Shown in pieces: positions 17,542 through 24,988 of a DNA stretch of 64,000 nucleotides; positions within the stretch are counted from its first letter, which is position 1, and each line of letters opens with the position of its first letter. Location: NCBI GenBank assembly GCA_019423725.1, contig JAHZAW010000050.1, positions 16,833 through 80,832 of the forward strand, given 5' to 3'. The DNA is from Clostridiales bacterium (GTDB lineage: Bacteria; Bacillota; Clostridia; Lachnospirales; Anaerotignaceae). The translations under genes and the position numbers were made by a program. The notes beneath the pieces are model-generated. The model did not search any database, was not told the origin of the DNA, and saw only the letters and a program-made list of their open reading frames with translations.

Positions 17542-17578
17542 ATGTATATAATGCATCAACTGGCTATGCTAAGTCTTT

Positions 17579-17824
17579 TTAACTTTCTGTACTTATCTGT
17601 CTTCCTTCAGTATTTATCGTGTAATTTTCCCTCATTATAAGTTCAGACACCGGAACTATCTCGTACCCCTTTTCCTTTAGTCCCTTTATTATGCTGTCCA
17701 GAGCCTCTGGCGTGTATTTTGCATCGTTATGGAATAGTATTATGGAACCGTTTCCAAGATGTTTATGGTTGAGGACCTTATTTATTTCCTCCTGAACACC
17801 GTATTCTTTCCAGTCGAGGCTGTC
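17579..17824 (-). pseudogene. 3' fragment of interrupted PdaB-like polysaccharide deacetylase
   Basis: The frame reads DSLDWKEYGVQEEINKV, then NGSIILFHNDAKYTPEAL and KGLKEKGYEIVPVSELI before TAA at 17579-17581. This is the C-terminal third of a CE4/NodB-type deacetylase, including the late motifs D-LDW and LFHN with its histidine. No start of its own is present. It matches exactly the part missing from the 5' fragment at 52.8-53.35 kb. The GAC codon at 17822-17824 is in register with the GAC codon at 52803-52805. Joining the two gives 264 residues, a normal length for PdaB-like proteins. Interrupted rather than decayed: no internal stop or frameshift in either part. Confidence 0.9.
17821..17824. 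other. Left attachment site core (attL)
   Basis: TGTC shared with the right junction. On the coding strand this is GACA within the Asp codon and next base of the deacetylase gene. To the left the sequence is host gene; to the right homology to the gene stops. The surrounding bases resemble the right junction only weakly (CTxGACA), as is usual for large serine recombinases, which need only a 2-base identical core. Confidence 0.8.
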
Positions 17825-17835
17825 AAGACTAGATG

Positions 17836-17928
17836 CTAAAATGAAACCATAACTATATCGTTTTTATAAAGTTTTTCTATTGCATATTTGACAATATCTT
17901 CAATATTCTCAATATGTTTAAATTCCAT
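17836..17928 (-). CDS. Short ORF beside attL
   Basis: Thirty codons, MEFKHIENIEDIVKYAIEK through DIVMVSF, with AAGGAG 11 bases upstream of the ATG. It ends 12 bases inside attL and lies just downstream of the SIR2-domain gene (22 bases). Charged and amphipathic. It could be a small antitoxin-like partner of that gene or a chance ORF. Confidence 0.35.
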   Translation of the reverse strand: MEFKHIENIEDIVKYAIEKLYKNDIVMVSF

Positions 17929-17950
17929 TTATAATCTTGCTCCTTAATAT

Positions 17951-19213
17951 TTAACTTAATACTTCAATTACTTCATCAGTATTGTTTTCAGCTACATTTT
18001 TAAATCCCCTTGTATAAATAATCTTATTTCCGTTTTCTGAAATGATAGAGCCGGGAACTTCTCTATACCTTTTAGTAATAATATCTTCGTTTCTGAGCAA
18101 TTCAAAGTAGAAATTTTTTTCGTTTAAATTAATACTGCTTTCCTGTAAAGTTAATCTCCAGTCATTTTTATCTATATATGTAATAACAACAGCCTTTCCA
18201 TCATCCTTATGTATTCTGCAGTATTGAGTAAGGATTTCGTTTAAGTACAAATCATTAAAACCATAACCTATTATTAAAAGTCTGTTGTTATTCAAAACGC
18301 TTCTATATAGATTATGATAGTATGCATCAAATGGAGAGTTAATTAGTTTGTCGTTTTTTCTCAACCCTGAAATAATTGGATATTTAGAAATAGCTTCTCC
18401 TGACTGTGTTTTTTCTGAATTTCCTCCAAAACAATTTAATTTATACTTTTTAATAATGTCAAAATTGTTTGCCTTAAACATGCTGCATGATGAATCCCAG
18501 ACTAGTCTTTCTTTAATCAAAGGATGCTTTTTTGAAAAACAAACTTGTCCATGTAGATGATTTATAGTAGTTTGATTTTCATTATTAGCTAGCTTCAGTG
18601 GGTTAAATACATTAAATTCTTCATCATAAACCTCATATCCATCATTAAAACCTCCGCAAAATAATTGCTCAAGCCAAGTATCATAATTCAAATTAAATAT
18701 ATCTAAGTTGTTCTTATTGATCTTAGTAAAAAATTTTTTAAACCATTTGTTTTTACTATCAAGAAGACCATTCTCGTAGTTTCCAACTTCATTCATAACT
18801 GTCTCAATTAAATTTCCTTCAGCGGAAAGTAACATTAAAAAAATACTAACAAATATATATTCTCCATCCTCTTCTATTATTTTATCAAAGAGGTCAATCT
18901 TTATATCTGTAAATAACGGAAATATAGATTTATGTTCTTTACTCGCTGAAGGTGTTGATGAGTAATACGAGTATATCATTTCAATAAGATGGAGTATATC
19001 TTCAAAAGAGACAATTTCATCTTCTTTATAATACTGCACAAGTTTATTATATAGGCTCTCTATCAAAGGGTACTTAATGAACCTAGTATTTACCTTATCA
19101 AAATTATCTTGCTGCACTTCAATAACCTTTTCTGTCAAATAATTAGTACTCAGATTTGTAACTTCACACATTGCTCCTGCACCGAGAATAACGGTAATTC
19201 TTGTATTATCCAT
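17951..19213 (-). CDS. SIR2-like domain protein (probable antiphage effector)
   Basis: 420 residues, cytoplasmic. SIR2-type (SIR2_2) features: ITVILGAGAM at the N-terminus (NAD-binding loop), NLNYDTWLEQL (conserved Asn-Tyr-Asp), HLHG (position of the catalytic histidine) and LLIIGYGFNDLYLNEIL near the C-terminus. The family consumes NAD in several phage-defence systems. The start at 19213 follows GGAGGTG at 6 bases; an upstream in-frame ATG lacks a site. The gene is visibly more AT-rich than the phage structural genes and sits at the prophage edge, typical of accessory cargo. Defence function is inferred from family and position. Confidence 0.8.
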   Translation of the reverse strand: MDNTRITVILGAGAMCEVTNLSTNYLTEKVIEVQQDNFDKVNTRFIKYPLIESLYNKLVQYYKEDEIVSFEDILHLIEMIYSYYSSTPSASKEHKSIFPLFTDIKIDLFDKIIEEDGEYIFVSIFLMLLSAEGNLIETVMNEVGNYENGLLDSKNKWFKKFFTKINKNNLDIFNLNYDTWLEQLFCGGFNDGYEVYDEEFNVFNPLKLANNENQTTINHLHGQVCFSKKHPLIKERLVWDSSCSMFKANNFDIIKKYKLNCFGGNSEKTQSGEAISKYPIISGLRKNDKLINSPFDAYYHNLYRSVLNNNRLLIIGYGFNDLYLNEILTQYCRIHKDDGKAVVITYIDKNDWRLTLQESSINLNEKNFYFELLRNEDIITKRYREVPGSIISENGNKIIYTRGFKNVAENNTDEVIEVLS

Positions 19214-19285
19214 AAAGCACCTCCACAAATAAAACCTCATCTTATTTATTAAGTTTATATCTTTTACTAAAGATAGACAATATAT

Positions 19286-19325
19286 AAAAAGGCTCCCGTC
19301 CACACCTGACCTGAATGAGAGCCTT
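19286..19325 (-). terminator. Terminator of dam
   Basis: Minus strand stem AAGGCTC/GAGCCTT around a GC-rich loop followed by TTTTT, 64 bases after the dam stop and upstream of the SIR2 gene, separating the two transcripts. Confidence 0.75.
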
Positions 19326-19336
19326 CCCCTTTTCCA

Positions 19337-19348
19337 ATGAACATCCCT
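19337..19348 (+). repeat. Left copy of 12-bp inverted repeat flanking dam
   Basis: ATGAACATCCCT. Its exact reverse complement AGGGATGTTCAT is at 20188-20199 on the other side of the dam gene. Confidence 0.75.
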
Positions 19349-19388
19349 GTCTCATACTACTCCTAGGAATGCCCATTTTTCTATCCTA

Positions 19389-20159
19389 TTAAAAATTCTT
19401 TATTATAAGTTCCTTATACTTTTCTTTATTATCCCCGCTTGATGACAGAGTGCTGCTCCTTTCAACTCCGGCTATATTATAGCTGCCATAGAGCTCTCTT
19501 ATGAATTCATCATCATTATAAGAGAGAATGAACCTGCCTTTGACGTTATCAAGGAGATCTTTTAATCTGTAATGATCTTCTTGGGTAAAGAGCTGCCCTT
19601 CACTGGTCATATAATAGTTTTCTGTGGTATGGTAAGGCGGATCAATATAAAACAGGGAATCCTCCTTATCATAAAGCTTTATTATATCCTCAAAATCTCT
19701 GTTTTCGATGATTACCCCGGAGAGTCTTTTCTGGATCTCATCAAATCGATCCATCGCACGGTCCAGACGCTTAGGCCTGGTGGCAAAGGTGTCTTTTTTG
19801 CTTCCAAAGCTTATTTTTATGAGATAAAAATATCTGGCAGCCCTCTGTATATCTGTCATTCCCCTCATAAAACACTGCTCCTTAAAATCATAAAACAGCT
19901 CCCTGGAAGAAAGTATACCTTCCAGTTCTCTTTTAAGCTCCTCAGGATGATATTTAATACATCTATATAAATTTATAAGGCAGCTGTCTCTGTCGTTAAA
20001 TACCTCCATCTGCCCGGATATCTTCTCTTTTCTAAACAATACCCAGCCGGCTCCGCCAAACACTTCTATGTATCGCTTAGGCTCTTTCTCAGGGAAATTC
20101 GATATGATAACATCCCTCAGAGCTTTCTTTCCGCCTACCCATCCAATAAAACTATCCAT
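19389..20159 (-). CDS. Dam-type DNA adenine-N6 methyltransferase
   Basis: 256 residues of the D12 class (alpha-type) adenine methyltransferases that modify GATC or a related site. N-terminal SAM-binding motif IGWVGGKKALRDVI (residues about 5-18), then EVFGGAGWVLFRK and DRDSCLINLYRCIKYHPEEL, and catalytic motif YIDPPYHTTENYY (DPPY) at about residue 170. Full length. No restriction partner is beside it. It is divergent from the KAP NTPase, and flanked by an inverted repeat. It may protect phage DNA or mark self for the neighbouring genes; that is inference. Confidence 0.92.
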   Translation of the reverse strand: MDSFIGWVGGKKALRDVIISNFPEKEPKRYIEVFGGAGWVLFRKEKISGQMEVFNDRDSCLINLYRCIKYHPEELKRELEGILSSRELFYDFKEQCFMRGMTDIQRAARYFYLIKISFGSKKDTFATRPKRLDRAMDRFDEIQKRLSGVIIENRDFEDIIKLYDKEDSLFYIDPPYHTTENYYMTSEGQLFTQEDHYRLKDLLDNVKGRFILSYNDDEFIRELYGSYNIAGVERSSTLSSSGDNKEKYKELIIKNF

Positions 20160-20187
20160 ACTATCAAATCCTTTCTAATGAACTTTT

Positions 20188-20199
20188 AGGGATGTTCAT
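20188..20199 (-). repeat. Right copy of 12-bp inverted repeat flanking dam
   Basis: AGGGATGTTCAT, exact reverse complement of 19337-19348. It lies in the divergent promoter region between dam and the KAP NTPase gene. Confidence 0.75.
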
Positions 20200-20265
20200 C
20201 AGAATTTTCAATGACTTTTTCCAATATCAGGTTTATAATTAATTACATAATTAAGGAGGTATTTT

Positions 20266-21546
20266 ATGAGTAAAAGTACAGAAGACTTTTTAAGTCGCTA
20301 TAACGAAGTGGACAATGTACTTAAAATTATCGATTCGATTGCAGAATCCGACAAAGGATATATGTTTTCAATTAATGGTAATTGGGGTACAGGAAAATCA
20401 TTTTTTTTAGATCTTTTAGAGGAATATCTTCCATTTGATTATAAAGTTATACGTTATAACTGTTGGGAAAACGATTACTATAAGGAGCCTCTTGAAGCAA
20501 TTTTAATTGTGCTTGCCGAAAATATTAATCGTTTATTAGATAGCAATCATGAAAATGTCGGTAGGCAGATGTATAAGAATCTTTTTAATGTTGCAAAATA
20601 TTTCAGTTATGCTATTACAGAAAACAAAACAGGTATAAAAATAGATGAAGTAATAAATACTATATTTAAGGATACAATCATTTATAATGACTCAATGTCT
20701 CTGGTCTCAAATCTTTTAAAAGTAATCAGTGAATACCTTGATGAATTAACTAAAGAAAATAAAATAATTATAATGGTTGACGAACTTGACCGCTGTATAC
20801 CAGAATATGCGATAAAAGTTCTTGAAAGACTACATCATATTTTTGTAGATAAAAACATAATAGTTATTCTCGCAGTTGATAAGAAACAGCTATCATATAC
20901 CGTTAAAAATATCTTTGGCGAAGGTACAAATGTTAATGATTATTTAAAAAAGTTTATAAATTTTCAAATTGATCTTTCTGAAGGAGTCCTTGATTCATCA
21001 TCTTTAACTTTTTTATTTGAAGATTATTTATCTAAATTTTCACCATATGAATTCCTTAACGAATTTGATAATTTTATAAAGTTAATTCTAAACAAAATAC
21101 CAGCAAGAGATAAAAAAGCTATATTTGAGAAGGCTGAATTAATACATAACCTATCCAAGTTAAAAAATAAAAAGTATAGCATATCCTTAGCTGCATTTGA
21201 AATTACACTTGTTATTTTGATGAGTTACATAGACTTAGATGACTTTTTTGATATATTTGATTATCATAAGGAAAAAAGCGATAATCAATGTGTTGAAATC
21301 TTTTCAGATAAATTTTTAAAAATACTCAGCAATGCAACAACAAAAGAGGATGATGGAGAAACCGTGCTTATATCATATAAGGACAATTTATATTCTCAAA
21401 TATTATTATATTTACATATACTTAAATATGACAACAAATACTCAAATTCTGCATTTTATATTAGTCCAAATTATATAGCTGAGAGTTATAACGAAATAAA
21501 ACCTATCGTTACTAAAATATATGAGATTGCCCAAATAATTAAATAG
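20266..21546 (+). CDS. KAP-family P-loop NTPase (accessory, probable defence)
   Basis: 426 residues. N-terminal P-loop INGNWGTGKSFFLDLLEEY (Walker A at 38-45), KVIRYNCWENDYYKEPLEAI, Walker B IIIMVDELDRCIPEYAIKVLERLHHIF near residue 170, and VILAVDKKQLSYTVKNIFG, all typical of KAP NTPases (the family of PifA, which excludes phage T7). No transmembrane insertion is obvious. AAGGAGG precedes the ATG. AT-rich and reads against the late genes, with its own terminator. It ends next to the lysis genes. Role in excluding other phages is inferred. Confidence 0.82.
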   Translation: MSKSTEDFLSRYNEVDNVLKIIDSIAESDKGYMFSINGNWGTGKSFFLDLLEEYLPFDYKVIRYNCWENDYYKEPLEAILIVLAENINRLLDSNHENVGRQMYKNLFNVAKYFSYAITENKTGIKIDEVINTIFKDTIIYNDSMSLVSNLLKVISEYLDELTKENKIIIMVDELDRCIPEYAIKVLERLHHIFVDKNIIVILAVDKKQLSYTVKNIFGEGTNVNDYLKKFINFQIDLSEGVLDSSSLTFLFEDYLSKFSPYEFLNEFDNFIKLILNKIPARDKKAIFEKAELIHNLSKLKNKKYSISLAAFEITLVILMSYIDLDDFFDIFDYHKEKSDNQCVEIFSDKFLKILSNATTKEDDGETVLISYKDNLYSQILLYLHILKYDNKYSNSAFYISPNYIAESYNEIKPIVTKIYEIAQIIK

Positions 21547-21550
21547 TCAG

Positions 21551-21580
21551 TACCCTGCCGTTTAAGGCAGGGTATTTTTT
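21551..21580 (+). terminator. Terminator of the KAP NTPase gene
   Basis: Stem TACCCTGCC/GGCAGGGTA with a 6-base loop, then TTTTTT. Also lies at the end of the convergent endolysin gene. Confidence 0.9.
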
Positions 21581-22223
21581 ATCTCCTTCCCAGCACCACA
21601 AATACTCTAACCATATCCTCTGACAGATCCAAGGCTTCAGGATCAGCGAAGCAGCCATCGTCTATGAGCTCTTTAATTGCTTCTCTGCCCCACTCTGGTA
21701 TTTCATCTATTGTATTGTATCTCTTTTCACCGGTCATATTTTTCTCTACCTCTTTTCTAAACCATTCCCAATCCAGGTCATTTTTTATATATCTCTTGTC
21801 GATGAGTATCCTTGGGCAGTCTTTATCTGTCCAATCAAAATGCCTTACCATATCTCCAACGGTAAGATCCAGCTCCATCAATTTATGCGCTGCAAAAACG
21901 GCTGCATTTTTAAGGGTTTTAAGCCTGTCTCCGCTTTCGCATATTTCTACACTTAAGGAAAGTCTGTTTCCGTTGGTATCGCCGCAGTGCCAGGCTTCCT
22001 CATTATCAGGTATAGCCTGTATTACTTCTGTTTCATCGACTACATAATGCCAGGAGGCTTCCCTTGTATTCGTCTGATTATCCAGCCAGTTTCTTTCTCC
22101 CCTTGCGGTACTGTATGGATTACCCGTTGAATGAATGGTGATGAGCAGTTTATTATAATTACCGCCGGGGCGGCATCTATGATCCTTATTTAAGAAATCC
22201 TGTATTATTTCCATCGTCATCAC
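21579..22223 (-). CDS. Phage endolysin, N-acetylmuramoyl-L-alanine amidase (Amidase_2)
   Basis: 214 residues. Cuts the amide bond between muramic acid and the stem peptide at the end of the lytic cycle. Zinc/catalytic elements: LLITIHSTGNP (first His), SWHYVVDETEVIQAIPD, EEAWHCGD, and HFDWTDKDCPRIL (second His and Cys ligand). The C-terminal 50 residues (TIDEIPEWGREAIKELIDDG) resemble a short SLH-like or wall-targeting segment. It overlaps the holin gene by 38 bases, forming a lysis cassette. Confidence 0.93.
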   Translation of the reverse strand: MMTMEIIQDFLNKDHRCRPGGNYNKLLITIHSTGNPYSTARGERNWLDNQTNTREASWHYVVDETEVIQAIPDNEEAWHCGDTNGNRLSLSVEICESGDRLKTLKNAAVFAAHKLMELDLTVGDMVRHFDWTDKDCPRILIDKRYIKNDLDWEWFRKEVEKNMTGEKRYNTIDEIPEWGREAIKELIDDGCFADPEALDLSEDMVRVFVVLGRR

Positions 22224-22629
22224 CCTTTTTCTTAAGCACTTCTATGGCATCCATTATAGGCTCGGGGATAGGCACTCCCATAAGACCGCCGTTTTCAACT
22301 ATAGAAATAAGCTCATTTACTATAAACGCTATGCATACCGCATCTCTTATGTAATTTACACCGAGGATCATATCAAGCCTGCAGGCGATAAGCACGAATA
22401 AAAGCATCATACCCTTTCTCACAAGGCCTTTAAATCCCGCTTTGCTTTCCAATGCTCCTGTTTCGGTTTTAGGACTGGAGTGGAATACTCCTGCCACAGG
22501 CAGTCCTGTAGTATAATCGGCAGTCATAAAAATAAGAAGCGTTATCATAGCAGCGTCGAACCCTCCGAATGCAGATGCTATAAATCCTCCGACAGCTCCT
22601 GCTGCCGTACATATCATCTGTTTATTCAT
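22186..22629 (-). CDS. Phage holin, toxin-secretion/phage-lysis family (Holin_4)
   Basis: 147 residues with several hydrophobic segments: GGFIASAFGGFDAAMITLLIFMTADYTTG, then GLVRKGMMLLFVLIACRLD, as in the BlyB/TcdE-type holins (Phage_holin_4_1). It includes the conserved ESKAGFKGLVRKG loop and NELISIVENGGLMGVPIP. It permeabilises the membrane to release endolysin. Located immediately upstream of the endolysin gene. AGGGAGG precedes the start. Confidence 0.92.
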   Translation of the reverse strand: MNKQMICTAAGAVGGFIASAFGGFDAAMITLLIFMTADYTTGLPVAGVFHSSPKTETGALESKAGFKGLVRKGMMLLFVLIACRLDMILGVNYIRDAVCIAFIVNELISIVENGGLMGVPIPEPIMDAIEVLKKKGDDDGNNTGFLK

Positions 22630-22650
22630 AACCTTCCCTCCTTAAAATAA

Positions 22651-22670
22651 AGGGCGGATCTCTCCGCCCT
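22651..22670 (-). terminator. Terminator-like hairpin between tail and lysis genes
   Basis: Perfect stem AGGGCGGA/TCCGCCCT with a 4-base loop. The minus strand continues TTTATTTTAAGGAGG into the holin site. It may reduce readthrough from tail genes to lysis genes. Confidence 0.6.
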
Positions 22671-22678
22671 ATTTTGTG

Positions 22679-23128
22679 TCATTCTTCCTCAAGCTTTTCT
22701 GCTTCATCTTCAAGGACAGCCCTGATCTGAAGGTATATCTGTCTGAGTATTTCACATTTGGCCTGTTTGTCATCCTTTCCCGGATGTGTGACTATCTTTG
22801 CTCCGCCTTCATCTGCTGAAGTATAGAACTTCTCCTTTGTATTCTTGGCTGTTTTTACCCAGTTACTGCCTGCATCCCAGATGTTATAAGCATTTCCGTT
22901 GACCGTAGGAAGTCCGTGGTCATTTCCGATCTCATCGGTCTCCATAAATACTCCATTGCCATACTGGCTGGCATCATCCATCCACTCTGTGGCGTGCAGC
23001 ATACCACCCTTGTCTATGTAGGCATATACGATGTTTGTTTCAGGCTTCGGTATCTTTTTGCCCTCCACATAGTAAAAATTGTGGTGGTCTATGTCAGGTA
23101 CGTTATAGTTTACGATTATATTTCTCAT
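22679..23128 (-). CDS. Phage protein of the tail-fibre module, unknown
   Basis: 149 residues, no family recognised. Aromatic-rich N-terminal half (DIDHHNFYYVEGKKIPKPETNIVYAY) and a helical, acidic C-terminus (EILRQIYLQIRAVLEDEAEKLEEE). Its position after XkdX and before the holin suggests a tail-fibre accessory or lysis-related product. AGGAGG precedes the ATG. Confidence 0.7.
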   Translation of the reverse strand: MRNIIVNYNVPDIDHHNFYYVEGKKIPKPETNIVYAYIDKGGMLHATEWMDDASQYGNGVFMETDEIGNDHGLPTVNGNAYNIWDAGSNWVKTAKNTKEKFYTSADEGGAKIVTHPGKDDKQAKCEILRQIYLQIRAVLEDEAEKLEEE

Positions 23129-23150
23129 GGGTTTTCCTCCTTATGCTTTA

Positions 23151-23291
23151 TTAACCAATCATTCCTACAAGCTCCTGATACTGTTCCTCAGTAATACGGC
23201 TTGCTAAAAGGAACACATCGAGTTTACTTAACATACTTTCCCTGTCATAAGCTCCGTTTTCGATCAGTTTTTTAAGTCTTGCATATGTCAT
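23151..23291 (-). CDS. XkdX-family small phage protein
   Basis: Forty-six residues: MTYARLKKLIENGAYDRES, then LASRITEEQYQELVGMIG. This is the XkdX pattern (short helix pair, conserved RITEEQY-ELV) found in PBSX-like prophages at the end of the tail-fibre genes. Start at 23291, with AAGGAAG upstream. Role unknown. Confidence 0.85.
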   Translation of the reverse strand: MTYARLKKLIENGAYDRESMLSKLDVFLLASRITEEQYQELVGMIG

Positions 23292-23320
23292 ATTTCATCT
23301 TCCTTTCTCAATTTTTAGGT

Positions 23321-23578
23321 TTATAAATTTAGATCTGCAAGGCAGACCAGGTATTCACTATTAATTGCTATTTCAAGTACTGTTTGTTCGGGCTTTGATA
23401 AGGGTTCAGGTTCGGGCTGAGGTCCATCTTCCCATACACCGTTGTTATATTTTTTCCCTAAGATCGAAATATCAAATTTTTCGATTTTAACTAGATACGG
23501 ATTAGGTTCCCCTATTTCTTCCATTTCGGAGACAGCTATACATATACTGTCATCATTAATCTGTGCATATATCATCAT
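23321..23578 (-). CDS. Small phage protein before XkdX, unknown
   Basis: Eighty-five residues. It starts MMIYAQINDDSICIAVSEMEE, has a Pro/Glu-rich stretch (GPQPEPEPLSKPEQ), and ends in a hydrophobic segment. Similar short proteins sit between tail fibres and XkdX in clostridial prophages. AGGAGGC precedes the start. Confidence 0.65.
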   Translation of the reverse strand: MMIYAQINDDSICIAVSEMEEIGEPNPYLVKIEKFDISILGKKYNNGVWEDGPQPEPEPLSKPEQTVLEIAINSEYLVCLADLNL

Positions 23579-23587
23579 CCAGCCTCC

Positions 23588-23980
23588 TTAACAAAACTCA
23601 ATTACCTGGTAAGATATAGTTTTTGCGTTTGTCGCCTGCACATTAACTGCCAAGGACAATGATGTAAGAGATAATTCAGTTATATAAGGCAGATAAACAC
23701 TTACATTTCCACTGGCTACATAAGTGGTAACTCCGTTTAATATAACTACCATCTTACCGAGATTTGTAAAACCAGACAGTACTATATTTAAACTTTTTGT
23801 ATTATGGGCAAAGCTTGCAGTCCCCCTCTGTATATGTTTTATTATCTTTGGCTGTGAAAGCAGCTCTTCCAGTATTTCAGAAATATCCTTGCCGCTGCTT
23901 CCGATCTCTCCAAGCCTTTCCTTTACCTCCTCCAGCGTTTTCTGGCTGGCGATGGCAGAAAGTATATCTCCACTGGCCAT
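23588..23980 (-). CDS. Phage tail-fibre-associated protein, unknown
   Basis: 130 residues. The N-terminus is a short coiled coil (IASQKTLEEVKERLGEIGSS); the C-terminal part has strand-rich beta structure typical of trimeric fibre tips (SFAHNTKSLNIVLSG, YVASGNVSVYLPY). Located in the tail-fibre cluster, 12 bases after the preceding gene. No specific receptor or enzyme motif. Confidence 0.62.
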   Translation of the reverse strand: MASGDILSAIASQKTLEEVKERLGEIGSSGKDISEILEELLSQPKIIKHIQRGTASFAHNTKSLNIVLSGFTNLGKMVVILNGVTTYVASGNVSVYLPYITELSLTSLSLAVNVQATNAKTISYQVIEFC

Positions 23981-23991
23981 ATCATCCCTCC

Positions 23992-24426
23992 TTACTTTTC
24001 TTTCACATAGACGATTCTTGTTTCCGGATCAAGCTCAAGATAAGCCTTTTTATCGCTGCCGCTTATCTTTATGTAAAATCCGCTTCCGCCTCCCGCCTGG
24101 TACCAGCAGTCAGCCGATTCGTTAAATATGAGAATTAAAAAAGAGCCTTCCAAGGCTCCTGATGATATCGACTCTCCCTCCTGGGTAAGTATGGGTTTTC
24201 CGTTTAATGTGGCTCCGTCAGCAATGGCTGTATGAAGTCTCAGCTGTATTTTCATATTGTCGCTTTCTTCCAGACCGTCAGCTGTAAGGGCTGATGCAGT
24301 GCCCTTTGAAATATAGGACGGGAGAGAAGCCTCGTCCAGCTTGTCCATATTTTCATTGAACTGCTCTATGTTGTATACTTCATTTCCGGCGGGTTTAATA
24401 AGTTTAAGATTTGATGTTTCTGTCAT
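23992..24426 (-). CDS. Probable phage tail fibre protein
   Basis: About 144 residues starting MTETSNLKLIKPAGNEVYNIEQFNENMDKLD, the stereotyped beginning of Firmicutes phage side-tail-fibre proteins. A C-terminal domain with TAIADGATLNGKPILT and GSFLILIFNESADCWYQAGGG follows. The start at 24426 follows GGAGG at 8 bases. Directly follows the DUF2313 gene, as fibre genes do. Confidence 0.78.
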   Translation of the reverse strand: MTETSNLKLIKPAGNEVYNIEQFNENMDKLDEASLPSYISKGTASALTADGLEESDNMKIQLRLHTAIADGATLNGKPILTQEGESISSGALEGSFLILIFNESADCWYQAGGGSGFYIKISGSDKKAYLELDPETRIVYVKEK

Positions 24427-24427
24427 T

Positions 24428-24988
24428 TTATCTGCCTCCATTCATAGGTAAGAAATCCACCTGCCCAGAGCGTATCTCCTCGTGGGTTATTTCAGACAGT
24501 TTCTGATGGGTAGCCATACAGTTTCTTATGTCGTCGTGGGTCCTGTATCTGAATGTATATTCCACCGGTATATGCGCCGGCTTTATATTTTCTATGGTAG
24601 CATAAACATCCTCCATATTCGGCGGTCTGCCGTATACGCTCGTAAAGGCTATATGTATGACGCCGTCAAATTTAACCTCCGTCTGGGCGTAGGTATAGGC
24701 TTCCACCGTTCTCTTGATGAGCTCCAGAGTAAGCTTTCCCTTGCCCCTTCTCCTGGCCTTTATTACACTGCGCCTTTCCTCATAGCTTTTATTGGGGTCT
24801 GTGGTTATCCCAAGCTCCTTTTCCTGAAGGTCAAGGCCCCAGGTGGCATCATCTATGATGGTCTGTTTCACCACATCCTTTTCGGCATCTTCAAGAAACA
24901 TAAGCTCATTTGATACAGACTCCGTTATTTCCATCGTTATGGGGTCCTTCCTGAATATGCTGTGCATGGCTTTCAGTATGCTATTCAT
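24428..24988 (-). CDS. Baseplate/tail protein YmfQ (DUF2313), gp48-like
   Basis: 186 residues. The N-terminal half is helical (FLEDAEKDVVKQTIIDDATWGLDLQEKELGI) and is followed by SYEERRSVIKARRRGKGKLT and the IKPAHIPVEYTFRYRTHDD strand, the DUF2313 pattern of Mu-like and PBSX-like baseplates. Overlaps the baseplate J gene by 8 bases. Confidence 0.85.
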   Translation of the reverse strand: MNSILKAMHSIFRKDPITMEITESVSNELMFLEDAEKDVVKQTIIDDATWGLDLQEKELGITTDPNKSYEERRSVIKARRRGKGKLTLELIKRTVEAYTYAQTEVKFDGVIHIAFTSVYGRPPNMEDVYATIENIKPAHIPVEYTFRYRTHDDIRNCMATHQKLSEITHEEIRSGQVDFLPMNGGR

